Assembly: GCF_002532045.1 (NCBI RefSeq)
Contig: NZ_NWTG01000003.1
Span: 512,550 to 576,549 of the forward strand
Reading direction: 5' to 3'
Length of the DNA stretch: 64,000 bases
Source of the DNA: Bradyrhizobium sp. C9
Lineage (GTDB): Bacteria > Pseudomonadota > Alphaproteobacteria > Rhizobiales > Xanthobacteraceae
Positions 49,156-62,307 of the stretch are shown piece after piece (position 1 is the stretch's first letter; every line of letters starts with the position of its first letter). The notes below the pieces were generated by a model, which had not been told where the DNA came from, searched no databases, and saw nothing but the letters and a program-made list of their open reading frames with translations. A program made the position numbers and the translations under genes.

Positions 49156-50049
49156 TCAGCGCTGCGCTTCGGCCCGCAGATATTCCACGAGCTGCTTGGC
49201 CGCACGCGGCAGCGCCTTGAAGCTGCGCGCGCAGATCGTCAGCCGGCGATTGGCCCAGGCGTCGCGGATCCTGATCGTTGTGATCGGCATCGCCGCCGCG
49301 CAGCGCCGCGCCGCGGTTTCCGGGATCACCGCGATGCCGACATCGGCGGCGACCATCTGGCAGATGGCGTCGAAGCCGCGCAAGCGGGCGCGGAAGCGCA
49401 GCCGCGCCCCGAGCTTTGCCGCGTGCCGCGAAATATGGACCTGCAGCGCCGACGTTGCCGTGAGGCCGACGAAATCGCGGCCGACCACCTCCTGGAAGTC
49501 GATCTGGCGGCGGCCGCCGAGATCGCTGCGCCGCGACGCCACCAGCATCAAGCGGTCCTCGCTGAACAGGAAGCGTTCGACGCTGTCGGGCAGCGCGTGT
49601 TCGGCGGCGAAGCCGAGATCGGCGGCGCCGCTGGCGATCGCGGTCGCGATGTCGGTGCTCTCGCGCTCCTCGACGTCGACGCTGATATCGGGATGCTCGT
49701 GCAGGAACGCCGCCAGCGCCCGCGGCAGATGCTCCGACAGGCCCGAGGTGTTGGCAAGCAGCAGCACGTTGGCGCGGACGCCGCTGGCATAGGCGGCGAG
49801 ATCGCTCTGCAAGGCCTCGACATTATGCATCACAATCCGCGCGTGCCCGAGCAGGCTCTCGCCCGCCGCCGTCAGATCGACGCCGCGGCGGCCGCGCTTG
49901 AGCAGCGCGACGCCGAGCGCCTCCTCAAGGCCCTTGATCCGCTCGCTGGCCGAGGCTAGCGCAAGGTTTGCGCGCGCCGCGCCCTGGGTGATGCTGCGTG
50001 CATCCGAAACCGCGATGAACAATTGCAAGTCGATCAGGTCGAACCGCAT
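49156..50049 (-). CDS. LysR family transcriptional regulator, beside a TSUP exporter gene
   Basis: The 297-residue LysR protein has the HTH MRFDLIDLQLFIAVSDARSI, then AARANLALASASERIKGLEEALGVALLKRGRRGVDLT, followed by the effector domain (VLLLANTSGLSEHLPRALAAFL; FVGLTATSALQVHIS). It is divergent from the TauE/SafE-type gene starting at 50142 (92-base gap), its likely target. The inducer is unknown. Confidence 0.9.
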   Translation of the reverse strand: MRFDLIDLQLFIAVSDARSITQGAARANLALASASERIKGLEEALGVALLKRGRRGVDLTAAGESLLGHARIVMHNVEALQSDLAAYASGVRANVLLLANTSGLSEHLPRALAAFLHEHPDISVDVEERESTDIATAIASGAADLGFAAEHALPDSVERFLFSEDRLMLVASRRSDLGGRRQIDFQEVVGRDFVGLTATSALQVHISRHAAKLGARLRFRARLRGFDAICQMVAADVGIAVIPETAARRCAAAMPITTIRIRDAWANRRLTICARSFKALPRAAKQLVEYLRAEAQR

Positions 50050-50141
50050 GACATTTCCCGTCCCCGCCCTTCGGGTCGCCCGAAGGCTAACTCCGTAACC
50101 TCCAGATTGTGCCGATCGGCGCGATCGGTCAATGTGCAGCC

Positions 50142-50894
50142 ATGGTCGACCAACTCCTGATCTTCATCGCTTTCGCCTTCCTGCTCGCCGGTTTCGTCAA
50201 AGGGACGCTCGGCCTCGGTCTGCCGACGGTCGCGATGGGATTGCTGGCAACCACGATGGCACCGGGTCAGGCAATTGCGATCGTGATCGTACCGGCGATC
50301 GTCACCAATATCTGGCAGACCTTCGTCGGCCCCTATCTGCGCGACATTCTCAAGCGGCTGTGGCCGCTGATGCTCGGCACCGTGGTCGGAATCTGGATCA
50401 ATGCCGGGCTATTGACCGGTCCTTACGCAGCCTACGGCACCGTCGTGCTCGGCGCGCTGCTGGTGATCTATGCGATCGTCGGCCTGAGCAGATTCAGCTT
50501 TAAGGTCAGGCGGCGCGACGAGAAATGGATCGGCGGCATCGTCGGCGTCATCACCGGGCTGATCTCGGCGGCAACCGGCGTTCAGGTCATTCCCTCGATG
50601 CCGTTCATGCAGGCGATCGGCATGGAGCGGGACGAACTGGTGCAGGCGCTCGGCGTCTTCTTCACCACCGCGACCGTGGCGCTCGCTTTCAATCTCACCG
50701 CCTCGGGCCTGCTGACCGCGGCCACCGCGCTGCCGGGCGCGGTCGCGATGGTGGCGTCGTTCATCGGCATGTTCGTCGGCCAGGCGGTCCGCACGCGGAT
50801 GCAGCCGGACGTCTTCCGCCGCTGGTTCCTGATCTCGATGATCCTGCTCGGCATCTATCTGGCCGGCAGCGCGCTGCTCAAGATCCACGGCTAG
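50142..50894 (+). CDS. TauE/SafE (TSUP) family membrane exporter
   Basis: The 250-residue protein has about eight hydrophobic segments, starting LLIFIAFAFLLAGFVKGTLGLGLPTVAMGLLA, a TSUP hallmark (GFVKGTLGLGLP). A second half-repeat follows (WIGGIVGVITGLISAATGVQVIPSMPFMQAIG). TSUP proteins move sulfite, sulfoacetate or other small anions. ATG 50142 is preferred to GTG 50109. It is divergent from a LysR regulator. The stop codon lies within the first bases of the 68-base repeat at 50891. Confidence 0.88.
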   Translation: MVDQLLIFIAFAFLLAGFVKGTLGLGLPTVAMGLLATTMAPGQAIAIVIVPAIVTNIWQTFVGPYLRDILKRLWPLMLGTVVGIWINAGLLTGPYAAYGTVVLGALLVIYAIVGLSRFSFKVRRRDEKWIGGIVGVITGLISAATGVQVIPSMPFMQAIGMERDELVQALGVFFTTATVALAFNLTASGLLTAATALPGAVAMVASFIGMFVGQAVRTRMQPDVFRRWFLISMILLGIYLAGSALLKIHG

Positions 50895-50958
50895 AGATTC
50901 TTGTTTGACGCGTTTTCTTCACGCGAACCGGTAGCCACTTCGCTCGAAAACGCTCTAG
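50891..50958. repeat. 68-base repeat bounded by CTAG, copy 2 (inverted)
   Basis: It starts CTAGAGATTCTTGTTTGACG and ends GAAAACGCTCTAG, matching the copy at 46493-46559 in reverse complement. It supplies the TAG stop of the TSUP gene. Two copies within 4.5 kb, in opposite orientation, indicate a dispersed family. It could act as a terminator between the convergent TSUP and LysE genes. Confidence 0.85.
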
Positions 50959-50964
50959 TGACGA

Positions 50965-51609
50965 CTAGCGCGCCTCCAGCATGGCGACGCGGACGCCGAG
51001 ATAGATGAAGAGCGCGCCGAGCGAGCGGTTGATCCAGGCGATCACGCCGGTCGATTGCCGGATGCGGCCGGCAGCCCGTGCCGCAAAGGCGGCGAGGCCA
51101 AGGCACCACAGCGTGCCGCCGGTGATGAAGATCAGCCCGAGCACCAGGAAGGCGAGCGTCTTGTGGGCCGAGTCCGCCGCCACGAATTGCGGCAGGAATG
51201 CCAGGAAGAACAGCGCCACCTTGGGGTTGAGGATGTTGGTCAGCGCCCCCTGCCAGAACACACGCGAGATCGAGGTCTCGCCGCCCTGCCCGGCGATGTC
51301 AGCGATCGGCTTGGCGCGCGACAGCAGCATCTGCAGGCCGGTCAGCACCAGATAGGCCGCGCCGATCAGCTTCACCGCCAGGAACGCGGTCGATGACGCC
51401 ATCAGCAGCGCCGACAGCCCGATCGCCGCGCCCAGCACGTGGACCAGGCAGCCGCAGCTGATACCGATCGCCGCAGCGGCTCCGCCGCGCCATCCGTGCT
51501 GAATCGTGCGCCCTATGATATAAGCGGTATCCGGCCCCGGCGTGACGTTGAGCAGCAGCCCGGACAGGACAAATAGCCAAAGCTCGTGAATTCCCAGCAT
51601 CTCGGCCAC
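50965..51609 (-). CDS. LysE family translocator
   Basis: The 214-residue protein has six hydrophobic segments and the LysE/RhtB N-terminus HELWLFVLSGLLLNVTPGPDTAYIIGRTIQHGWRGGAAAAIGISCG, with TPGPD. These proteins export amino acids or related solutes. Start GTG 51609 or ATG 51600 cannot be separated by Shine-Dalgarno; the difference is three residues. It is convergent with the TSUP gene. Confidence 0.9.
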   Translation of the reverse strand: MAEMLGIHELWLFVLSGLLLNVTPGPDTAYIIGRTIQHGWRGGAAAAIGISCGCLVHVLGAAIGLSALLMASSTAFLAVKLIGAAYLVLTGLQMLLSRAKPIADIAGQGGETSISRVFWQGALTNILNPKVALFFLAFLPQFVAADSAHKTLAFLVLGLIFITGGTLWCLGLAAFAARAAGRIRQSTGVIAWINRSLGALFIYLGVRVAMLEAR

Positions 51610-51840
51610 ATTAACCTATGTAAGTAACGACCCCGAAAGGACGGTCAGCCAACCTGCGCCATCGCAGCGACACACGAATTCAGTAGAGAAATGGACTGTA
51701 CGATCCGTTGGTCGCATGCCAATTCCTGCTACTATGCATTATAGGTGCCCGTAAACTGAGCTTCCGCCGGACCCGGCCTGTCTTGTAAGTACCGGATTCG
51801 GTCACCTCGGCTAAGTGGCCAATTCCAGGGCACAGGAGAC

Positions 51841-53640
51841 ATGGAAAGACGGCTCGCTGCCATTCTTTGCGCTGATATCGCCGGCTATTCCCGCATGATG
51901 GGTGTCGACGAGGCGGGGACGCATGCCTCGTTCAAGGCGCACCGCAGCGCGATCTACCCGATCATCCTCAACCATGGCGGCCGAATCGTCAAAAACACCG
52001 GCGACGGCTTCCTGCTGGAATTTCCGAGCATCATCGGCGCGATCGAGGCTGCCGTCGCGATGCAGACCCTGATGGCCGAGCGCAACGAACATCTGCCGGC
52101 CGACCGCGCCATGCACTTCCGGATGGGCGTCCACATGGGCGACGTCATGGCCGACGAGGACGAGGTGTTCGGCGACGACGTCAACATCGCGGTCCGCCTC
52201 GAGACCGTCGCCGTACCGGGCGGCATCGCGGTGTCGGACAAGGCCCGCACCGAGTCAGGGCGGCGGCTTGCCGTCAGCCTGGTCGATGCCGGCCCGCACC
52301 GCTTCAAGAACATCACCGAGCCGGTCCATGTCTGGACCTGGGCGCCGGCCGGCTCCGACAAACAGGAGCAGGTTCCCGACGACGGCCCGCATCTGCCGGG
52401 GCAATACCGGACCGCAATCGTCGGTGTGCTGCCGTTCGACAATCTGAGCGGCGGCGCCGACGAATATTTCTCCGACGGCCTGACCGAGGATCTGATCCAC
52501 GCGCTGTCGCTGCAATCCTTCTACCGCGTGCTGAGCCGCAACTCGACCTTCGCCTACAAGGGCAAGAACGTCTCGACCCGCCTGATCGCGCGCGAGATCG
52601 ATGCGACCTATCTGATCCAGGGCTCGGTGCGCCGCGCCGGCAACAAGATCCGCGTCTCCGCCGAGCTGATCGCGCCCGAGAAGGGCGAACAGCTGTGGAC
52701 CGGCCGCTACGACCGCGACATGGGCGACCTGTTCGCGATGCAGGACGAGATCACCGCCAACCTCTCCGCCGCGGTGGCCCAGGAGATCTACCGTGCCGAG
52801 GCCTCGGCACCGGCGCGCTCGCCGAATGCCGAGCTGACCGCGTGGGACCGCTTCCTGAAGGGCCTGTCGCATTACTATCACCAGACCAAGGACGATTGCG
52901 AAACCGCGATCGCGCTGTTCAAGGAGGCGATCGAGCTCGACCCCGCGCTCTCGATCGCGCGCGCCTATCTCGCGCTGATCCAGATCCAGAGCGTGCAGTT
53001 CGGCTGGATTCCGAGCACGCGCGAATTGTGGGCCTCGTCGGTCAGCCTGGCCGAGAGCAGCGTCCGGCTCGACCCGCGCTCCTCGTTCGCATTTTCGCTG
53101 CTGGCCTATCTGCATGCGATGCAGGGCCACTACGAAGCCGCGATGGACGCCATCAAGCGGGCGATCGAGCTCAACCCCTACGACATGGGCGCCCGCGGCG
53201 TGCTCGGCATCTGCCATATGGTGATCGGCGATCATCGCAAGGCGGTCGATCTGTTCTCGACCGCGGTCCAGCGCGGCAACAGCGACCCGCGCTACCAATG
53301 GGGAGCTCTGAACGCGTTCAGCCATTACCTGCTCGGACAATACGACGCATCGCTGTCATGGTCGCGCGAAACGCTCTACCTCAACCCGAACCACCTGCAG
53401 GGTCTTGCGGTGCGCGCCGCGGCACTCGCCCAGCTCGGCCGCGCCGACGAAGCCGCGCAGGCCGCCGAAGCGCTGCTCGCCAACCATCCCGACCTCACGG
53501 TCGAGCGTCACCTGCGCAATTTCCACTGGAAGAACCCGGCCGATATCGCGCTCTATCGCGATGGCCTCTTGAAAGCCGGCCTCCCCTTCGGCAAACTCGC
53601 TCTGGTTGCATCCAACTCGAAATTCGCCGCTGATTCCTGA
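51841..53640 (+). CDS. Class III adenylate cyclase with TolB/FlgO-like domain and TPR repeats
   Basis: The 599-residue protein has three parts. A class III cyclase domain spans about 1-165 (LAAILCADIAGYSRMM with metal Asp; GDGFLLEF with second Asp; FRMGVHMGDVMADEDEVFGDDVNIAVRLE with the Asn and Arg of the active site). A domain of about 120 residues follows (GVLPFDNLSGGADEYFSDGLTEDLIHALS; GKNVSTRLIAREIDATYLIQGSVRR), as in FlgO/TolB-like modules. TPR-rich helices run from about 330 on. All catalytic residues are visible. Bradyrhizobia carry many such proteins. The TPR part probably senses or assembles; no operon partner is evident. Confidence 0.9.
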   Translation: MERRLAAILCADIAGYSRMMGVDEAGTHASFKAHRSAIYPIILNHGGRIVKNTGDGFLLEFPSIIGAIEAAVAMQTLMAERNEHLPADRAMHFRMGVHMGDVMADEDEVFGDDVNIAVRLETVAVPGGIAVSDKARTESGRRLAVSLVDAGPHRFKNITEPVHVWTWAPAGSDKQEQVPDDGPHLPGQYRTAIVGVLPFDNLSGGADEYFSDGLTEDLIHALSLQSFYRVLSRNSTFAYKGKNVSTRLIAREIDATYLIQGSVRRAGNKIRVSAELIAPEKGEQLWTGRYDRDMGDLFAMQDEITANLSAAVAQEIYRAEASAPARSPNAELTAWDRFLKGLSHYYHQTKDDCETAIALFKEAIELDPALSIARAYLALIQIQSVQFGWIPSTRELWASSVSLAESSVRLDPRSSFAFSLLAYLHAMQGHYEAAMDAIKRAIELNPYDMGARGVLGICHMVIGDHRKAVDLFSTAVQRGNSDPRYQWGALNAFSHYLLGQYDASLSWSRETLYLNPNHLQGLAVRAAALAQLGRADEAAQAAEALLANHPDLTVERHLRNFHWKNPADIALYRDGLLKAGLPFGKLALVASNSKFAADS

Positions 53641-53700
53641 GCGAATTCATCCACGAGTAACGGATGCTTTTTAAGCTGAAGCTTTTCAGGATGGGGTTTG

Positions 53701-54360
53701 ATGTCCGATACGGCTGCAAGCGCGGCACCCGCCCCGCAGGTTTCCCCTGACAATCCGTGCCCGTTCCTGCGTGCACTGGTCGCCGGCGACTATGTCGGAG
53801 GCCATATCGTGCCGCTGCCGAAGCTGACCGAAACCATCGACCGCGCCACCGGCAAGACCGGCCTTCCGGCGCTCAGCGCCGGCGCCAAGATCTTCATGGT
53901 TGCGCAGATGGCCAACGGCATCGGCCCGTTCAGCCAGGTGCGCAGCCTGTTGCAGGGCGCCATCCTCGACGAATTGCGCAACGGCCCGCTCGACAAGCAC
54001 GGCGCCGGCTCGCGCATCCTCGATCAGCATGCCGTGGTGCATGAGGACGAGATCGCGCGGCTCGCGACCTTCGGCACGGACCACAAGGCCCCCGACGGCA
54101 GCGTCGAACGCGGGCTGTCGGCTTCCGAGATCAAGAATTTCATGGCGGCAAACTTCCAGCGCGCCAAGGACGAGCATCCTCCGTCCTACGCGATCCTGCA
54201 CTGCTACTATCCGCTGCTGATGCTCGGCGAGTGGCCGGTGCTGCTCGACATCATGGGCAAGGGCGAAGGCCAGGACCGCTATCTCAGCGTCGCCGAGGTC
54301 AGGACCTTGTTCGTGGAAAAGCGCTTTCCCGACCGGATCGTCGCGCTGCTCAACGGCTGA
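53701..54360 (+). CDS. Hypothetical protein, faint resemblance to heme-thiolate peroxidase motif
   Basis: The 219-residue soluble protein was not assigned. A short N-terminal motif NPCPFLRALVAGDYV recalls the PCP heme-ligand loop of the chloroperoxidase/peroxygenase family (PCP-x-L-x-x-L-x-x-x-G-Y), and later VVHEDEIARL loosely recalls the EHD-S-x-x-R motif. This is too weak to name a function. The start at ATG 53701 is two bases after a candidate TTG. It is followed by the lipase gene (convergent). Confidence 0.55.
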   Translation: MSDTAASAAPAPQVSPDNPCPFLRALVAGDYVGGHIVPLPKLTETIDRATGKTGLPALSAGAKIFMVAQMANGIGPFSQVRSLLQGAILDELRNGPLDKHGAGSRILDQHAVVHEDEIARLATFGTDHKAPDGSVERGLSASEIKNFMAANFQRAKDEHPPSYAILHCYYPLLMLGEWPVLLDIMGKGEGQDRYLSVAEVRTLFVEKRFPDRIVALLNG

Positions 54361-54387
54361 GCCGCGAGCCCCACACCGATAGACCGT

Positions 54388-55335
54388 TCACTTGAACAGC
54401 GGCGTACCCGGCACGAAGGCGTCGAACGCCGCCCAGAATTGCCCGCGGTAGCGATCCTGCTCCTGCAGGATCTCGTGCTTGGAGCCGGCGATCACCAGAT
54501 GCGAGCCGGCGCGCAGATGGTAGGCGAATTCCTCGATCGCCGCCGTCGACACCACCTCATCATTGCTCGCCGCCAGCATCAGGATCGGCTGCCGGATTTC
54601 GGTCGGATACGACATGCCGCGGAAGGTGCGCATCGCGGTGAACGCGGTGTCGGCCCAGGCGACCGTCGGCGCCGCGATGCCGAGCGTCGGGTCTTCTTCC
54701 AGGATCGCCGCATTGCGGGCGTGGCGCACCGGGTCGCTGGTGACGGGATTGCCGATGAAGGGTGCAAGGCCGACCAGTTCATCGTTGCCGCCCGGAACGT
54801 AGTTGCCGCCCTGCCCGGTCAGCCGCATGATCCTGAGCAGCGCGCTCGGAAAGAACGAGACGCGGCGGCGCGGCAGGTCGATCATCGGCGCCGACAGCAC
54901 CATGCGGTCGAACCAGCGCTTGCCGGCATGCGCGACCCGCAGCAGGACAGCGCCGCCCATCGAATGCGCCAACGCGAAATAGGGCGGTGGGCAATCCGGC
55001 AGCACCACCTGCTGCACGAAAGCCTCGACATCGACCTCATAGTCGGCGAAGTCGCGCACATAGCCCTTGCGTGGATCGCGTAGCCGCCGCGACGAGTGGC
55101 CCTGCCCGCGCCAGTCGATCATCGCCACCGCAAAGCCGCGGTCGCGCAGGTCGCGCACGGTCTCGAAATATTTCTCGATCATCTCGCCGCGTCCGCCGAA
55201 CACGCAGACCGTGCCCTTGCGGCCGGGCGGCGGCGCCCAGCGCGCGAAGCGCAGCTCGGCCCCGTCTGGTGTCTTGATGGTGCCACTGACAACGTCGTCC
55301 GGAACCGGGTTGGCGGGGATCGAGACGAGCGTCAT
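54388..55335 (-). CDS. Alpha/beta hydrolase, lysophospholipase/monoacylglycerol lipase type
   Basis: The 315-residue hydrolase has the oxyanion region VFGGRGEMIEKYFETVRDLRDRGFAVAMIDWRGQGHS, the serine elbow ALAHSMGGAV, an Asp in ILMLAASNDEVVS and a His in IAGSKHEIL. This matches the Hydrolase_4/serine aminopeptidase S33 type often annotated lysophospholipase L2. It probably acts on lysophospholipids or monoacylglycerols in the cytoplasm or at the membrane. It is divergent from the Hsp20 gene. Confidence 0.87.
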   Translation of the reverse strand: MTLVSIPANPVPDDVVSGTIKTPDGAELRFARWAPPPGRKGTVCVFGGRGEMIEKYFETVRDLRDRGFAVAMIDWRGQGHSSRRLRDPRKGYVRDFADYEVDVEAFVQQVVLPDCPPPYFALAHSMGGAVLLRVAHAGKRWFDRMVLSAPMIDLPRRRVSFFPSALLRIMRLTGQGGNYVPGGNDELVGLAPFIGNPVTSDPVRHARNAAILEEDPTLGIAAPTVAWADTAFTAMRTFRGMSYPTEIRQPILMLAASNDEVVSTAAIEEFAYHLRAGSHLVIAGSKHEILQEQDRYRGQFWAAFDAFVPGTPLFK

Positions 55336-55410
55336 GCAGGAGACCGAGGTGGTGGGACAGGATGGAGATCAAGCACGCCGGCGCCGAAATAAGCTGCGCG
55401 GTTTCCGCCT

Positions 55411-55439
55411 CTTGAACGCGACGTGCCCCCTCCCATATC
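55411..55439 (+). promoter_or_regulatory. Candidate RpoH (sigma-32) heat-shock promoter
   Basis: CTTGAAC (55411-55417) and CCCATATC (55432-55439) are 14 bases apart, matching the heat-shock sigma consensus CTTGAA ... CCCATnT. The start would fall near 55445, the beginning of a structured leader for the Hsp20 gene. Confidence 0.7.
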
Positions 55440-55445
55440 ACCTCA

Positions 55446-55555
55446 GTGCAGGCCGCTACCAGTGTTTCGGACCCGGAACATGAGGCTGCACACATCTAAG
55501 CCCGGCCCGATGGCGGGCGGGTAACTGAAACAGTCGCTCATTGGAGGACTACCCC
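55446..55555 (+). ncRNA. ROSE-type RNA thermometer in the Hsp20 leader
   Basis: Three hairpins are visible: GTGCAGGCC/GGCTGCAC (55446-55491), CCCGGCCCG/CGGGCGGG (55501-55520), and a last one in which AGTCGCTC pairs with GAGGACT. This last hairpin (55532-55550) occludes the Shine-Dalgarno GGAGG, and G55536 bulges opposite it, with UCGCU matching the ROSE consensus UYGCU. This is the classical ROSE arrangement of rhizobial small heat-shock genes. Heat should melt hairpin 3 and allow translation. Confidence 0.8.
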
Positions 55556-56032
55556 ATGCGTAGCTACGACCTCACACCGTTCTATCGTTCCACCGTCGGC
55601 TTCGACCGCCTCTTCAACCTGCTCGATCAGGTGACCTCGGACGGCAGCCCCGGCTATCCCCCCTACAACATCGAGCGCACCGGCGAGAATGCTTACCGGA
55701 TCAGCGTTGCGGTCTCCGGCTTCTCGCAGGCCGAGCTTTCGATCGTCGCGAAAGAGAACACGCTGACGATCAAGGGTGAGAAATCCGCCAACGAGAACTC
55801 CGGCAACGGCTCCGAAGTGCTCTATCGCGGCATCGCCTCCCGCGCCTTCGAGCGCGTCTTCCAGCTTGCCGACTTCGTGCAGGTGAAGAACGCTTCGCTC
55901 GAGAACGGCCTGCTCCACGTCGATCTTGTCCGCGAGATTCCCGAGGCCAAGAAGCCCCGCAGCATTCCGATCGGCGGCGGCGAGAAGGCCCCGCAGGTGG
56001 TTGACGGCTCGGCCGGCAAGGTCGCGGCCTAA
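55556..56032 (+). CDS. hspA: Small heat-shock protein Hsp20 (IbpA-type)
   Basis: The 158-residue alpha-crystallin protein begins MRSYDLTPFYRSTVGFDRLFNLLDQ. Its ACD reads YPPYNIERTGENAYRISVAVSGFSQAELSIVAKENTLTIKGEKS, with GIASRAFERVFQLADFVQVKNASLENGLLHVDLVREIPEAKKPRSIPI (IxI-type tail SIPI). It acts as a holdase for unfolding proteins. ATG 55556 follows GGAGGACTACCCC; upstream lie a ROSE element and an RpoH promoter, and a terminator follows. The symbol is assigned by analogy with rhizobial hsp genes and is not specific. Confidence 0.9.
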   Translation: MRSYDLTPFYRSTVGFDRLFNLLDQVTSDGSPGYPPYNIERTGENAYRISVAVSGFSQAELSIVAKENTLTIKGEKSANENSGNGSEVLYRGIASRAFERVFQLADFVQVKNASLENGLLHVDLVREIPEAKKPRSIPIGGGEKAPQVVDGSAGKVAA

Positions 56033-56070
56033 GCGACACGTCCCGCGTCAGCAGATATTGGCTGCACGCG

Positions 56071-56101
56071 AAAACGCCCCGGGAAACCGGGGCGTTTTTT
56101 G
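56071..56101. terminator. Strong intrinsic terminator between Hsp20 and Pro-rich protein gene
   Basis: ACGCCCCGG-GAAA-CCGGGGCGT followed by six T on the plus strand, and preceded by AAAA on the other side so it can also serve the leftward gene. It is a textbook bidirectional terminator between two convergent genes. Confidence 0.92.
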
Positions 56102-56114
56102 TTGGCTGTCATTG

Positions 56115-56933
56115 CTACTCCAGCCCCTGCACCTTCGGCATTTCCTGGGTTGGCAGGATTGCGGGCGCGGGCGGCGGCGGCGAAGCGGCCTGACCGACGG
56201 TCGGAGCCTCGGCTTGCTGAACGGCCTGCGGTGCGGCCGCCTGGGCTTCGGCCGGCTTCGGTGCGGCCGCGGCCTGCTCCGCCGGCGCGGGTGCGGCTGC
56301 CTGGGCCGGCGCAGGCGGTGGCGCGACGGTCGGGGAGACGGCGGCCTGGGCTGCCGGAGCGGGAGCCTGAGCCACTGCCGGCGGAGAAGCCGGCGCCGGA
56401 CCTGGCGCCGACTTGGCCGCGAGCGGGCTCCGCTTCGGCACCGGCACGCGGCTGGCGACATGCGGGATCGGGAGCGGCGGCCTCGGTACCCGGGCCTGGA
56501 TCGCGCGCGGCATTGGGCCAACCGGGCCGTAGGTCGCGCTCATCTCCTCTTCGTAATTGTCGCCGAGCCGGTAGGCCGGGGTGAAGCGGACGATGTGCCC
56601 ATCGCGGGCGTCGATCACCAGCCGGCCGTCGTCGCCGCCCTGGTCGATCACCGAGATCGTGTAGACGAAGCCGCGCTGCTGGGGTGCGCCGAGCGGCAGA
56701 TAGCCGTTCTCGCGCAGCACGGTGTAGACCTCGACCGGCGGCAGCAGGCTCGGGACGCGGCCGAAGCGCGGCGGCGGCGGAACCTCGGGCATGGCAGCGT
56801 AGGGCCCGTCCATGTCGGACACCCTGACGAGGGCCGGGCTGCCGATCCGGGCTGACGTCACCAGCTGCGCCTGGGCGGAGGCTGCGCTGAGCGCGAGGGC
56901 GGCAGCTGCGACCGAACCTGTGAACAACTTCAT
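56115..56933 (-). CDS. Exported Pro/Ala-rich protein of unknown function
   Basis: The 272-residue protein has a signal peptide (MKLFTGSVAAAALALSAASAQA) and a short folded part at about 25-135 (LVTSARIGSPALVRVSDMDGP; PPVEVYTVLRENGYLPLGAPQQRGFVYTISVIDQGGDDGRLVIDARDGHIVRF), resembling PepSY-like or small beta-domain proteins. A Pro/Ala-rich tail of about 130 residues follows. The tail resembles that of periplasm-spanning proteins. ATG 56933 gives the signal directly; upstream frames are rejected. Function unknown. Confidence 0.65.
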   Translation of the reverse strand: MKLFTGSVAAAALALSAASAQAQLVTSARIGSPALVRVSDMDGPYAAMPEVPPPPRFGRVPSLLPPVEVYTVLRENGYLPLGAPQQRGFVYTISVIDQGGDDGRLVIDARDGHIVRFTPAYRLGDNYEEEMSATYGPVGPMPRAIQARVPRPPLPIPHVASRVPVPKRSPLAAKSAPGPAPASPPAVAQAPAPAAQAAVSPTVAPPPAPAQAAAPAPAEQAAAAPKPAEAQAAAPQAVQQAEAPTVGQAASPPPPAPAILPTQEMPKVQGLE

Positions 56934-57405
56934 CGCCGTAACTCCTGTCTGGCCCGCCCTCTGGGAGCTTCCCGCTCTCTTGCCGGCTTGCCGGGCAAAA
57001 TTTCGGATTGAATTCCGGCGGTCCTTGGTCCCTCCTTGGGCCGGATCACGGCGTGTTTGCTTCGAATCAGGGGCGCCCGGGCGCCTACCGAGCTGTCCGA
57101 TCCAAGCATGCGGGCGAGGACTTCCTCGCGCTTGTGTGATAGACAAAAATTTGGCAAGGTCGAGGTTAGGACAGCAAAGCTGTCTCAATTTCGGGGCCAT
57201 TCCGGCATAGGGATTGCAACGAAAACTCGGCGCCCCGGGCTCCGAGAATGCTGCAGGCAGGGCCGTCCCCTAGGGGACGTTGAAACGCCCATCGCCTGAA
57301 TTTAGGAAAATGCGGCTCGCGGCGGACGAGCGGTGGCCCGGTGGGTGCCGCAACGTCCAAGGTGCGCCAAATACGGTGAGGCCCCTTACGAAAGGGAGAG
57401 GACAC
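56934..57405. other. gltB leader and divergent promoter region; no gene
   Basis: This 472-base stretch divides the exported protein gene (leftward) and gltB. GACAGC-AAA-GCTGTC (57170-57184) is a perfect palindrome that could be a regulator site or a small hairpin. The frame upstream of gltB stays open from 57280 but has no homology. No gene is supported. Confidence 0.5.
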
Positions 57406-62169
<4,764 letters not shown>

Positions 62170-62180
62170 TATCACCGGGC

Positions 62181-62275
62181 GTCATTCCGGGGCGCGCCAT
62201 CGGCGCGAGCCCGGAATCTCGCCGAACCACTTCGAGACCTCCGGGTCTGCGCCTCGCGGCGGAGCCCGGAATGAC
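62181..62275. repeat. Palindromic repeat (TCATTCCGGG family) between gltB and gltD
   Basis: It is bounded by GTCATTCCGG and CCCGGAATGAC, with internal CGCGCC/GGCGCG and AGCCCGGAATC stretches; the same family as 12900-12983. It sits in the 138-base gap of the gltBD operon. Such hairpins often lower the amount of downstream message or stabilise the upstream one, so GltB and GltD levels may differ. Confidence 0.75.
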
Positions 62276-62307
62276 GGACAACTGAGATGCAGGGGCATCG
62301 GGTTTCA

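Noticed and set aside
57280..57405. Upstream extension of gltB by 42 codons
   Set aside because: The better start is ATG 57406 with GGGAGAGGA; the extension has no homology to GltB propeptides.
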